DNA of 64,000 nt, taken from NCBI GenBank assembly GCA_017480545.1, contig JAFVAI010000102.1, positions 1 to 64,000 of the forward strand, read 5' to 3'. Both the position numbers and the translations under genes were made by a program. Below, piece by piece: positions 16,941-24,901 of this stretch (position 1 is the first letter of the stretch; each line of letters begins with the position of its first letter). This stretch comes from Schwartzia sp. (in: firmicutes). Lineage in GTDB: Bacteria; Bacillota; Negativicutes; Selenomonadales; Selenomonadaceae. The notes beneath the pieces were generated by a model, which did not search any database, had not been told where the DNA came from, and was given only the letters and a program-made list of their open reading frames with translations.

Positions 16941-17756
16941 ATGGCAACTGTCAGCGCCACCGCGCGAAATACCGGCATGATGTACCAGTTCGCCGCGAAA
17001 TCGATCAACGGCAATACATCGAACAATTCGATGCAGGGACTCATCGGCGGCCTGTCGTCGTCGAACCTGTCTTCCGCGTGGTCGAGCATTACGAGCGCGG
17101 CCAGCAGCGGCCTTTCCTACGCCACCGCCGTCGCCTCGAACCGCAACTCGCTTTCGAGCGTGCTTTCCGAGTACGATTCGACGAAAAAGCAGTTCACGAA
17201 GGAATACGAATCCGCGATGGGCGACCTCAGCAAAGCGGCCACGACCCTGAAAAACACGAACTTCAACGTCGCCCCGGAGGGCGCGTCCGAGGACGACATC
17301 GAGAAAAACACGACGGCCGCCGTCGGCGCGGTGCAGGACTTCGCGAAAAAGTACAACGAGACGATTGCGTTCCTCAAGGACAACAAGGACGTCTCCAAGC
17401 GCGTCGCCGCCCTCGGCAATTCCTTTAATGATGCCGCTTACTTCGGAAAATCGCTGTCGACCGTCGGCATCTCCGTCAAATCCGACGGCGCGCTGTCCGT
17501 CGACACGCAACGGCTGACGAAAGCCCTCAAGGAAAACCCAAGCGCCGTGGAAAATGTGCTCGGCAAAGGCGGCTTCACCGACCGCACAGCGAACAAGGCG
17601 GAGAACGCCCAACGCCAGAGCGACAAAATGTTCCCCTCCGTCTCGTCCATGCTCGGCTCCTCCGTCTCCGACGCCAAACGCATGTACTCGGCGAACACGA
17701 TCAACCGCTCCATGGCCTACGAAAACGTTGGCTCGATGCTGAATATGTACTTCTGA
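16941..17756 (+). CDS. FliD C-domain-like protein, orphan
   Basis: Protein of 271 aa, rich in Ser, Ala and Asn. Residues from about 110 (FAKKYNETIAFLKDN, VGISVKSDGALSVDTQRLTKALKENPSAVENVLG) resemble the C-terminal region of the flagellar cap protein FliD. The N-terminal D0 part is missing, and no flagellar gene is nearby. No signal peptide or membrane segment is seen. The ATG is eight bases after GAAAGGAG; a TTG six codons upstream lies before that site. It is a single gene with its own promoter and terminator. It may be a flagellar accessory protein, or a surface protein that borrowed the fold. Confidence 0.65.
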   Translation: MATVSATARNTGMMYQFAAKSINGNTSNNSMQGLIGGLSSSNLSSAWSSITSAASSGLSYATAVASNRNSLSSVLSEYDSTKKQFTKEYESAMGDLSKAATTLKNTNFNVAPEGASEDDIEKNTTAAVGAVQDFAKKYNETIAFLKDNKDVSKRVAALGNSFNDAAYFGKSLSTVGISVKSDGALSVDTQRLTKALKENPSAVENVLGKGGFTDRTANKAENAQRQSDKMFPSVSSMLGSSVSDAKRMYSANTINRSMAYENVGSMLNMYF

Positions 17757-17776
17757 GATTTGAAAGAATCGCATAC

Positions 17777-17820
17777 AAAAAGCCTTGACGCTTCCCGTTC
17801 AAAAGCGTCAAGGCTTTTTT
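17777..17820. terminator. Bidirectional terminator between the FliD-like gene and copA
   Basis: AAAAAGCCTTGACGCTT and AAGCGTCAAGGCTTTTTT form a perfect 17-bp stem between two convergent genes. Confidence 0.85.
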
Positions 17821-17829
17821 GTCGTCCGC

Positions 17830-18039
17830 CTACCCGACCGAAACCACTTTGTAATCCTGCGCCTCGACGGCCTGCTTCAGCGCGTCGTCGGCGACCTCGG
17901 CGTTCAGCGTGACGACAGCCGTGCCCGTTTCATGGCTGACCTTCGCTTCCGCGACCTCCGGCAACGCCTCCAGCGCTTTTTTGACCCGCGCCTCGCAATG
18001 CCCGCAGGACATCCCCTCGATCTTCATTTTCTTTTCCAT
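17830..18039 (-). CDS. copZ: CopZ copper chaperone domain, possible internal translation product of copA
   Basis: The last 69 codons of the copA frame form a complete Cop[16 protein letters not shown] with the CxxC copper site, then a beta-alpha-beta-beta-alpha-beta pattern ending in KVVSVG. AGAGGTG lies six bases before the ATG, and TGGTATAAT (extended -10) lies 35-43 bases before it, inside the linker. The simplest reading is an ancestral copZ gene whose upstream copA lost its stop. The chaperone could still be made separately. Whether it is cannot be decided from sequence. Confidence 0.45.
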   Translation of the reverse strand: MEKKMKIEGMSCGHCEARVKKALEALPEVAEAKVSHETGTAVVTLNAEVADDALKQAVEAQDYKVVSVG

Positions 18040-20340
18040 GGTCTGCACCTCTTTCTTTTTTGTTTCTTGCTTGATTATACCATTTTCATGCTCGCCGTAC
18101 AGCCGGAAAAAATTCAGCCGCAGGGCGTTGGTGACTACGCAGAAGCTTGACAGGCTCATGGCCGCCGCGCCGAACATCGGCGTCAGCTTCCACCCCGTGA
18201 ACGGAATGAATATGCCCGCCGCCAACGGGATTCCGACGAGGTTGTAGACAAACGCCCAGAAAAGATTTTCTTTGATGTTCCTGAGCGTGGCCCGCGAGAG
18301 GCGAACCGCCGCCACGGCGTCCGCCAGTCGGCTTTTCATCAGCACCATGTCCGCCGCGTCGACGGCCACATCCGCCCCCGCGCCGATGGCGACGCCGATG
18401 TCGGCTCTCGTCAGGGCGGGCGCGTCGTTGATCCCGTCGCCGACCATCGCCGTCACGCCCTTTGCCCGGAGCTCCCGGACGACGTTTTCCTTGCCGTCGG
18501 GCAGTACGCCCGCGACGACCTCTTCGACCCCCGCTTCGCGCCCGACGGCATGCGCCGTGCGTTCGTTGTCGCCGGTCAGCATCACGGTTTTGACCCCCAT
18601 GCCGCGCAAATCGTCAATCGCGCGTCGGCTGTCCTCCTTGATGACGTCGGCGACGGCGATGACGCCCAACACCTTTTCCGCCGTCGCGAAAAACAGCGGC
18701 GTCTTTCCTTCGCCCGCCAATGCCTCCGCGCGTTCGGACAGCGCTTCTGGCATCGCCGTTTTTTCCTCGATGAACGAACGGTTGCCGCCGAAAACGCGCT
18801 GCCCGTCAAGCGTCGCCGCGAGGCCGCGCCCCGGGATGGCCTCAAAACGCTCCGTGGCCTCCGGCGAACGTCCGGCCGTTTCCGCATGGCGCAGAATCGC
18901 CCGCGAAAGCGGATGCTCGCTTTTCGATTCCAGTGCCAACGCGACGCGCAACAGTTCGCCCTCCGTGACGCCGTCCGCCGGAAAAACGCCCGTGACCTCC
19001 GGCTCGCCGCGCGTGATCGTCCCCGTCTTGTCGAGGGCCATGATTTCCGTCCGGCCGAGCATCTCGAGCGCCGCCGCCGTCTTGAACAAGATGCCGTTCT
19101 TCGCGCCGACGCCGCTGCCCGCCATGATGGCGACGGGTGTTGCGAGGCCGAGCGCGCAGGGGCAGCTGATGACGAGCACCGAAACGCCCCGCGCGAAGGC
19201 GAAGCCCGTGTCCGCCCCCATCGCCAACCACGCGAGCGCTGTCAAGACAGCAATCACGATGACAATCGGCACGAACACCCCGGACACGCGATCGGCGAGC
19301 TTCGCGATCGGCGCCTTCGTGGCTGCCGCGTCCTCCACGAGCCGGATGATTTGCGCCAACGTCGTATCCTCGCCGACACGGGTCGCGCGGCATTTCAGGA
19401 AACCGGACTGGTTCAGCGTCGCCGACGAAACACGGTCGCCCTCCGCTTTGTCCACGGGCAGGCTTTCCCCGGTCAGCGCCGCTTCGTTCACCGCGCCCGC
19501 GCCTGCAAGCACCACGCCGTCCACGGGAATCTGTTCGCCGGGGCGCACGACGAAAATCTCGCCGAGCCGGATTTCCGACGCGGGGATTGTCGTCTCCGCG
19601 CCGTCCCGCACCACCGTCGCCGTGCGCGGCGCTAGCTTCATCAGCCCCTTCAGCGCGTCCGTGGTCTTGCCCTTCGAGCGGGCCTCCAGCATTTTCCCGA
19701 CGGTAATCAGCGCGAGAATCATCGCCGCCGACTCGAAATAAAAATCCTCATGGTAGGCCATCATCGCGGCCGCATTCCCCGAAACGCCCGTCATCGCGAG
19801 CAACGCGACGACGCTGTAGGCAAACGACGCGAAGGAGCCGAGGGCGACCAACGTGTCCATGTTCGGCGCGCCGCCGAGCAAGCTCTTCGTGCCGCTGATG
19901 AAAAACGCCTGATTGATGACCATCACGACGCCCGAAAGGAGCATCTGCAAAATGCCCTGCGCCGCCATATTGCCGTCGAGGAAAGCCGGGAGCGGCCAGC
20001 CGAGCATCATATGGCCCATCGACAAATACATCAGCGCCGCGAGGAATCCCAACGACGCGACGAGCCGACGGCGCAGCGCGGGCGTCTCGCGGTCCTCCAA
20101 AAGCGCCGCGTCCGTCGGAGCGTCGGCGTTTTTCTTCGCCTCGTTCCTGACCGACGCGCCGTAGCCCGCCTCCGCGACGGCGGCAATCACCGCCGCGGGA
20201 TCGGCGCTGCCCTCGACGCCCATGGAATTCGTCAACAGGCTCACCGCGCAATCGTCCACGCCCTCGACCTTCTTCACAGCCTTTTCCACCCGGGCGACGC
20301 AGGCCGCGCAGCTCATGCCCGTGACTGTATATTGCCTCAT
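17830..20340 (-). CDS. copA: Cu(+)-exporting P-type ATPase with a C-terminal CopZ domain
   Basis: P1B-type ATPase that pumps Cu+ out of the cytoplasm, 836 aa. In order: an N-terminal HMA domain with GMSCAAC at 8-14, membrane helices, TGES at 290-293, the copper site CPC at 393-395, DKTGT with the phosphorylated aspartate at 437-441, [12 protein letters not shown], and final helices. A Lys/Glu-rich linker then leads to a second HMA domain at 768-836, beginning [15 protein letters not shown]. That domain has exactly the length and start of a free CopZ chaperone and keeps a CopZ-like ribosome-binding site. GGAGGTGAAGCG precedes the copA ATG. No CsoR or CopY regulator is nearby. Confidence 0.93.
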   Translation of the reverse strand: MRQYTVTGMSCAACVARVEKAVKKVEGVDDCAVSLLTNSMGVEGSADPAAVIAAVAEAGYGASVRNEAKKNADAPTDAALLEDRETPALRRRLVASLGFLAALMYLSMGHMMLGWPLPAFLDGNMAAQGILQMLLSGVVMVINQAFFISGTKSLLGGAPNMDTLVALGSFASFAYSVVALLAMTGVSGNAAAMMAYHEDFYFESAAMILALITVGKMLEARSKGKTTDALKGLMKLAPRTATVVRDGAETTIPASEIRLGEIFVVRPGEQIPVDGVVLAGAGAVNEAALTGESLPVDKAEGDRVSSATLNQSGFLKCRATRVGEDTTLAQIIRLVEDAAATKAPIAKLADRVSGVFVPIVIVIAVLTALAWLAMGADTGFAFARGVSVLVISCPCALGLATPVAIMAGSGVGAKNGILFKTAAALEMLGRTEIMALDKTGTITRGEPEVTGVFPADGVTEGELLRVALALESKSEHPLSRAILRHAETAGRSPEATERFEAIPGRGLAATLDGQRVFGGNRSFIEEKTAMPEALSERAEALAGEGKTPLFFATAEKVLGVIAVADVIKEDSRRAIDDLRGMGVKTVMLTGDNERTAHAVGREAGVEEVVAGVLPDGKENVVRELRAKGVTAMVGDGINDAPALTRADIGVAIGAGADVAVDAADMVLMKSRLADAVAAVRLSRATLRNIKENLFWAFVYNLVGIPLAAGIFIPFTGWKLTPMFGAAAMSLSSFCVVTNALRLNFFRLYGEHENGIIKQETKKKEVQTMEKKMKIEGMSCGHCEARVKKALEALPEVAEAKVSHETGTAVVTLNAEVADDALKQAVEAQDYKVVSVG
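18074..18082 (-). promoter_or_regulatory. Extended -10 sequence inside the copA-copZ linker
   Basis: TGGTATAAT on the minus strand is a perfect extended -10. The -35 position (CTGTAC) is poor. It may be the relic of, or a working, copZ promoter. Confidence 0.35.
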
Positions 20341-20362
20341 CGCTTCACCTCCGTTCCGACCT

Positions 20363-20371
20363 ATTATAGCA
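20363..20371 (-). promoter_or_regulatory. Extended -10 promoter of copA
   Basis: TGCTATAAT on the minus strand, 23 bp before the copA start codon, with a weak -35. No obvious copper-repressor operator was recognised around it. Confidence 0.55.
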
Positions 20372-20409
20372 TACGAACATGAATCTTTCCCATTGACTTT
20401 CTATATTTT

Positions 20410-20889
20410 TCACGCCTGCTTTTCTATGCCTGCCACGGCGTACGCCGATATGCCTTCGCCGCTGCCCGTGAAGCCGAGGCGTTCCTCCGTCGTCGCCTTG
20501 ACGTTCACGGCGTCGCGCTCGATGCCGAGCACCCGCGCGATGTTGTCCGTCATTTGCCCAATATGGGGCGCAAGCTTCGGCGCTTGCGCCACGATGGTCG
20601 CGTCCACGTTGCCGACGCGGTAACCCTTCGCCGCGATCAGCCGCACGACCTCCGCCAAGAGCTTTTGGCTGTCCGCGCCCGCAAATCGTTCGTCGGTGTC
20701 GGGAAAATGGCGGCCGATATCGCCGAGCGCCGCCGCGCCTAGCAGCGCGTCCGCAATCGCGTGCAGCAGCACATCCGCGTCCGAATGGCCGAGCAAGCCC
20801 TTTTCCCACGGAATCTCCACGCCGCCGAGGATCAGTTTTCTCCCCTCCACGAGACGGTGTACATCGTAGCCCATGCCAAACCGCGTCAT
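20410..20889 (-). CDS. ispF: 2-C-methyl-D-erythritol 2,4-cyclodiphosphate synthase
   Basis: MEP-pathway enzyme that cyclises CDP-methylerythritol 2-phosphate with release of CMP. The 159-aa length is standard. The zinc ligands of GYDVHRL (D9, H11) are present, as is the [26 protein letters not shown] block with the third ligand. It overlaps ispD by 4 bp, the usual ispD-ispF arrangement. Confidence 0.96.
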   Translation of the reverse strand: MTRFGMGYDVHRLVEGRKLILGGVEIPWEKGLLGHSDADVLLHAIADALLGAAALGDIGRHFPDTDERFAGADSQKLLAEVVRLIAAKGYRVGNVDATIVAQAPKLAPHIGQMTDNIARVLGIERDAVNVKATTEERLGFTGSGEGISAYAVAGIEKQA

Positions 20890-21710
20890 TTGTTTTCCCC
20901 CCTGCTATGGTACGCCCGGATTTTCCCGCTGACCGTCGCCGCCAGCTTGTCGGCGAACGCGTCGAGCCCGTCCAACGCGGCCTCGATATCCTCGCCCGCG
21001 CTCTCCATTCTCGCCTTGACGCGACCCACGATGTCTCGCTCCATGAACGTCTCGACGACCCAAAAATCTTCCGGCGTCGTGACCTTCAGATTCCGATCGC
21101 TGCCCTCGACCACGCGCACGGGAAGCCCCATGCGCTCCACGAGCCCCGCGTCGTCCGTGCCAAGAAAGCCGTCCTCATCCGCGCGCCGATACGCCGCTTC
21201 GAGGATGTCCCGCCGAAAGCCTTGCGGCGTTTGGACTTCCCAAAGATTCGCTCGGTTCGGCGTCGACTCGACGACACCGTCGCCGCGCACGATCTTGATG
21301 GTGTTCTTGGCGCGCACCGCCGCGATGGCCGCCCCGCTTCTCCAAGCCTCCGCGACCACCGCCTCGATGGTTTTCAGCGGCACCAGCGGACGGGCCGCGT
21401 CATGGACCAATACGATTTCCGCGTCTGGATGGAGCGCCGCGAGGCCGTTCCTCACGCTGTACTGGCGTTCCGAACCGCCCGCCACCACACGGAAGGGCTT
21501 CAGCCCCGCGACCGTTTGCAGCGCCTCCGAAACCTGCGCCACGTCTTCCTCTCCCACCACGACGACAAAATCATCCACCGCCGCGCACTCCGAAAACCGC
21601 AGCAGCGTCCGGACAAGAATCGGCTTTCCCAAAAGCTCCAGAAGCACTTTGTTCTTTCCCGCGTTCATGCGGCGACCCTCACCCGCCGCCGGGAAAATCA
21701 CAGAAACCAT
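20886..21710 (-). CDS. ispD: 2-C-methyl-D-erythritol 4-phosphate cytidylyltransferase
   Basis: Makes CDP-methylerythritol from MEP and CTP. The signature [20 protein letters not shown] is at the N-terminus, [12 protein letters not shown] is the substrate loop, and [10 protein letters not shown] is the conserved end of the fold. At 274 aa it is about 40 residues longer than usual; the extra charged helical tail (residues about 232-274) has no recognised function. AAGGAGATG precedes the ATG. A hairpin lies about 25 bp upstream, between this gene and the PIN-TRAM gene. Confidence 0.95.
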   Translation of the reverse strand: MVSVIFPAAGEGRRMNAGKNKVLLELLGKPILVRTLLRFSECAAVDDFVVVVGEEDVAQVSEALQTVAGLKPFRVVAGGSERQYSVRNGLAALHPDAEIVLVHDAARPLVPLKTIEAVVAEAWRSGAAIAAVRAKNTIKIVRGDGVVESTPNRANLWEVQTPQGFRRDILEAAYRRADEDGFLGTDDAGLVERMGLPVRVVEGSDRNLKVTTPEDFWVVETFMERDIVGRVKARMESAGEDIEAALDGLDAFADKLAATVSGKIRAYHSRGENK

Positions 21711-21735
21711 ATTGTCATCTCCTTCCCAACGAAAA

Positions 21736-21777
21736 GGAGCGAATACAAAACATCGTCAAAATGCTCTGCATCGCTCC
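21736..21777 (-). terminator. Hairpin between the PIN-TRAM gene and ispD
   Basis: GGAGCGA...TCGCTCC is followed by TTTTCG on the minus strand. The loop is long (about 28 bases). It is a terminator or partial attenuator within an otherwise continuous gene cluster. Confidence 0.5.
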
Positions 21778-21784
21778 TCAACTA

Positions 21785-22975
21785 TCAACTCTTCGCGTAC
21801 CGCCGCGGCTTCGCGAAAATCATGCGCCCCGCCGCCGTTTGCAGCGCGGACGTCACTTCCACCTCAATCGCTTGGTTCAGATGGCGGTGCCCGCCTTCAA
21901 TGACAATCATCGTGCCGTCGTCGAGATAAGCGACGCCCTGCCCCTGCTCCTTGCCATCCTTCACCACGGTAACGCGCATGGATTCGCCGGGAACGACCAC
22001 CGGCTTCACCGCGTTCGCCAGTTCGTTGACGTTCAGCACGGGAACCCCTTGGAGTTCCGACACCTTGTTCAGGTTGTAATCGTTTGTGACGATCTTGCCG
22101 CCGGCGATGAGCCCAAGCCGCACCAGCTTCGAGTCGACCTCCGTGATGTCGTCGAAATCCCGGCTGTCAATCTCCACCGGCAACTTTGCCTCCGAACGGA
22201 TCTTTTGCAGGATATCCAGTCCGCGCCGCCCGCGCACACGCTTCAGCGCGTCCGCCGAATCCGCGATCCTTTGCAGCTCCTCCAACACGAACACCGGAAT
22301 GAGCAGCGTGCCTTCGAGAAAGCCGCTGTCGATCACATCCGCGATGCGCCCGTCGATAATCGCGCTGGTGTCGAGCAGCTTGTACCGCTTGTCCTCATCC
22401 GCGCCCGCGGGCGGCTCCTGTGGCTCCGGCAATACGGCCGGCTGCGCCGGAAGCGGCTCCGGCCTCGCTTCGCGCGCTTTCAAAATATCTCTGAAAAAGC
22501 GCGGAATGAAGTCGAACATCGCCGCAATCTCCTCGCGCTTTGTCATCGTGACGCGGATGCCCAGATAGCCGAACACGATCGCGAACACCACCGGGAGATA
22601 ATTCCCCACGATGGGAATCCGTGAAAACGCGGCACCTAATAATGTAGCAAGAATAAGTCCGAGAGAAAGCCCTGCCGCGCCCGCAATCACGTCATGAATC
22701 GGCATTTTGCCGAGCTGCGCCTCCACCCAAGCGGAAAACCGCTTCAGCGCCGAGACAAAATAGGACGCCGTCAGCGATCCGACCAGCGCGCCAAGCGCCG
22801 CGCCCATCAGAATACAGAGAAGCCCCGCCAGCGTCATGCGGAAAAACCCCATGTCCGCTTTCAGGATCTCCGTTCCGATGAATTGCGTCAACGCGGGGCT
22901 CGCGAGCTGCATCAATGCGGCTCCCGTCACGCCCATGACAGCAACGATGAAAAAGCGAAAGACCTTGTCAAGCAT
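21785..22975 (-). CDS. Membrane-anchored PIN/TRAM-domain protein (YacL type)
   Basis: Protein of 396 aa. Four hydrophobic segments occupy roughly residues 1-150. A charged, proline-rich linker follows, then a PIN nuclease-like domain (YKLLDTSAIIDGRIADV carrying the first acidic residue, later acidic positions conserved) and a C-terminal TRAM domain for RNA binding. This matches Bacillus YacL-type proteins, which are conserved between carD and ispD in Firmicutes. A membrane-tethered RNase role is likely but unproven. Confidence 0.9.
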   Translation of the reverse strand: MLDKVFRFFIVAVMGVTGAALMQLASPALTQFIGTEILKADMGFFRMTLAGLLCILMGAALGALVGSLTASYFVSALKRFSAWVEAQLGKMPIHDVIAGAAGLSLGLILATLLGAAFSRIPIVGNYLPVVFAIVFGYLGIRVTMTKREEIAAMFDFIPRFFRDILKAREARPEPLPAQPAVLPEPQEPPAGADEDKRYKLLDTSAIIDGRIADVIDSGFLEGTLLIPVFVLEELQRIADSADALKRVRGRRGLDILQKIRSEAKLPVEIDSRDFDDITEVDSKLVRLGLIAGGKIVTNDYNLNKVSELQGVPVLNVNELANAVKPVVVPGESMRVTVVKDGKEQGQGVAYLDDGTMIVIEGGHRHLNQAIEVEVTSALQTAAGRMIFAKPRRYAKS

Positions 22976-23052
22976 AGATTCACCCCCTTCCTAAAAACAG
23001 ATAAAAAAACGGACAAATTCATAATAAACAATTCATCCGCTTTTGTCAAAAC

Positions 23053-23553
23053 TTATGAGGATTGCTCGAAACCGTTTTTTTCCAAAATTCCGTCCATCCA
23101 TGCGCCAACTTCGTCCGGTGTCTTGCCGCAAGCATAGACGAGCTCGCTGACGAGAATCTGCTTCGCGAGATCCAGCAGTCTGCGCTCGCCGCTGGAAATT
23201 TTTCGGACACGGTCCTGCAAAATCAGGTTGCGGGCCACCGCCGCCACATCGCAGATATCGCCGGACTTCATGCGGGCGAGCGTCGCGTGGAAGCGTTTGT
23301 TCCAACTTCCGATCGCGCGCTCCGGAGCGTCCGCCAACACCTCCGCCACTTTCTCGACTCCCTCCTCGGAAATCACATCGCGCAGCCCAATATTCTCCAC
23401 ATTGTCCGTCGGGATCATCACCTTCATGTTCCCGATTGGCATCCGAAGGACATAGTAGGACTTCACTTCGCCCATCATTTCACATGTTTCAATATCCGCA
23501 ATCACGCCCGCGCCGTGCATCGGATAAACGACCTGATCCCCAACCCGCAGCAA
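23053..23553 (-). CDS. carD: CarD-family RNA polymerase-binding transcription regulator
   Basis: CarD/CdnL proteins bind the RNA polymerase beta subunit and stabilise open promoter complexes. The protein (166 aa) starts LRVGDQVVYPMHGAGVIADIE, the Tudor-like interaction domain, followed by a helical DNA-binding domain (SGERRLLDLAKQILVSELVYA). The start chosen is a TTG just after GGGGGTGA. The in-frame ATG at 23586 overlaps a -10 hexamer and is therefore rejected. It is first in the carD-yacL-ispD-ispF cluster. Confidence 0.9.
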   Translation of the reverse strand: MLRVGDQVVYPMHGAGVIADIETCEMMGEVKSYYVLRMPIGNMKVMIPTDNVENIGLRDVISEEGVEKVAEVLADAPERAIGSWNKRFHATLARMKSGDICDVAAVARNLILQDRVRKISSGERRLLDLAKQILVSELVYACGKTPDEVGAWMDGILEKNGFEQSS

Positions 23554-23584
23554 ACGCTCACCCCCTCTTATACCTTTCGGTTTC

Positions 23585-23614
23585 ATTATATCACAAAAAT
23601 TTCCATCCGTGCAA
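23585..23614 (-). promoter_or_regulatory. carD promoter P2
   Basis: TTGCAC, 18 bases, TATAAT on the minus strand, about 32 bp before the TTG start. Confidence 0.6.
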
Positions 23615-23623
23615 AAATTTTTT

Positions 23624-23652
23624 AGTATATCACGCTTTATATAGTGTGTCAA
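23624..23652 (-). promoter_or_regulatory. carD promoter P1
   Basis: TTGACA, 17 bases, TATACT on the minus strand, nearly a perfect consensus and 39 bp upstream of P2. Tandem promoters suggest strong or dual control. Confidence 0.7.
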
Positions 23653-23659
23653 ATTATGA

Positions 23660-23694
23660 AAAAATCCCCGCCGCAGGCCGCGCCCGGAGCGGGG
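23660..23694 (-). terminator. Terminator of the asp23-to-M50 operon
   Basis: CCCCGC...GCGGGG with a GC-rich interior is followed by ATTTTTT on the minus strand. It lies 29 bp after the M50 stop and directly upstream of the carD promoters. Confidence 0.8.
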
Positions 23695-23723
23695 AAACTC
23701 GCGCAAGACATCACGCCGCTATG

Positions 23724-24353
23724 TCACAAAACCACAAGCCAAATGCCGCTGAACAGCGTCAGCACGAATTGCGCGATGGGAACCAAAATATAGCCCAGAA
23801 TCGGCGTCGCGAGGAAGATGATGAAAATAATCATGCTGTACCGTTCCAGTCCCGCGAAACGGTACTGCATCTCGTAAGGCAGGAGCGTCATCAGGATGCG
23901 GGAGCCGTCCAACGGCGGCAACGGAATCAGGTTGAAAATGCCGAAGTTGATGTTGTAAACGACAATCAGCCAGAGCACCGCGCGCAAGCCGTAGCTCATT
24001 TCCATGCGGAGCGTATGCGTAAGGAAAATCATCACCCCGAGGGCGAGAAACGCCAACAAAAAGTTCATGCCGGGCCCCGCCAGCGCCACGAGGATTTCCC
24101 CTTTCTTCCGGTCACGGAAGTTGTGCGGATTGATGACCACGGGCTTCGCCCAACCGAACCGCGCCACCAGCAGCATCAAGAGGCCGATGGGGTCGATGTG
24201 CGCCATCGGGTTCAGCGTGAGCCGCCCCATCATCTTCGGCGTGAAGTCGCCCATCGCCACCGCCGCCCGCGCGTGCGCGTATTCGTGCAGAGCGAGGGCC
24301 ATGATCAGCCCCGGCAGGCCCGCCACCATTTCCATGAAATTGAAGCCAAACAT
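23724..24353 (-). CDS. Site-2-protease family (M50) membrane metallopeptidase
   Basis: Intramembrane zinc protease of the small YwhC-like group, 209 aa. The zinc-binding HExxH is H23-E24-Y-A-H27 (HEYAHA) in the first membrane helix, and the third ligand region is NPMAHIDP/NLIPLPPLDGSRIL. About five hydrophobic segments; no PDZ domain. The start is the ATG after AAGGAGAC. It is the last gene of the 14-gene operon, one base after the NUDIX stop. Confidence 0.92.
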   Translation of the reverse strand: MFGFNFMEMVAGLPGLIMALALHEYAHARAAVAMGDFTPKMMGRLTLNPMAHIDPIGLLMLLVARFGWAKPVVINPHNFRDRKKGEILVALAGPGMNFLLAFLALGVMIFLTHTLRMEMSYGLRAVLWLIVVYNINFGIFNLIPLPPLDGSRILMTLLPYEMQYRFAGLERYSMIIFIIFLATPILGYILVPIAQFVLTLFSGIWLVVL

Positions 24354-24354
24354 A

Positions 24355-24900
24355 TCAAGTCTCCTTTTTTGCCGCATACATCAAAAGCGCGGTTACGGTC
24401 TTGCCGTCGACAATCGTGTTGTCGTAGACCTTTTCGATTGCCTCTGCCAACGGCATTCGAACGACATGGATGAACTCGTCCTCGTCCGGGCAGTCCTCGC
24501 CCGCCGCCAGCCCTTTCGCGAGGTAAATGTGAATCCATTCGTTGGAAAAGCCTACCGTCGTCGCCAACGAAAACAGCTTCGCATAGCGTTCGGCGGTGTA
24601 GCCCGTCTCTTCCTTCAATTCACGTTTCGCGCATTCCAGCGGATCTTCCCCCGGCACGTCGAGCTTGCCCGCGGGTATCTCCAACGTGACGCGTTCAACG
24701 GGGTAGCGGTATTGGCGCACGAGAACCACGTTGCCGTCCTCCGTCACCGGCAGCACCGCCGACGCGCCGGGATGCGCCACCCACTCGCGGGTCGTCTCAT
24801 GCCCGTTCGGGAGCAGCACCGTATCGCGCCGCACATGAAGCAGCTTCCCGTCAAAAACGCTTTCGCTCGAAAGTTTCTTTTCCATCAAATCTTCGTTCAT
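24355..24900 (-). CDS. NUDIX hydrolase, probably ADP-ribose pyrophosphatase
   Basis: Hydrolyses ADP-ribose or a similar nucleoside diphosphate derivative. The 181-aa protein has EIPAGKLDVPGEDPLECAKRELKEETGY, an intact NUDIX box (G-x5-E-x7-REL-x2-EE-x-G). The preceding VRQYRYPVERVTLEIPAGK is typical of ADP-ribose pyrophosphatases. It begins 1 bp after the recN stop. Confidence 0.92.
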   Translation of the reverse strand: MNEDLMEKKLSSESVFDGKLLHVRRDTVLLPNGHETTREWVAHPGASAVLPVTEDGNVVLVRQYRYPVERVTLEIPAGKLDVPGEDPLECAKRELKEETGYTAERYAKLFSLATTVGFSNEWIHIYLAKGLAAGEDCPDEDEFIHVVRMPLAEAIEKVYDNTIVDGKTVTALLMYAAKKET

Positions 24901-24901
24901 G

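Noticed and set aside
23586-23706. Longer carD starting at an upstream ATG
   Set aside because: The ATG at 23586 overlaps the -10 hexamer of a promoter, and the frame further up crosses both promoters; the TTG at 23553 follows a good ribosome-binding site.
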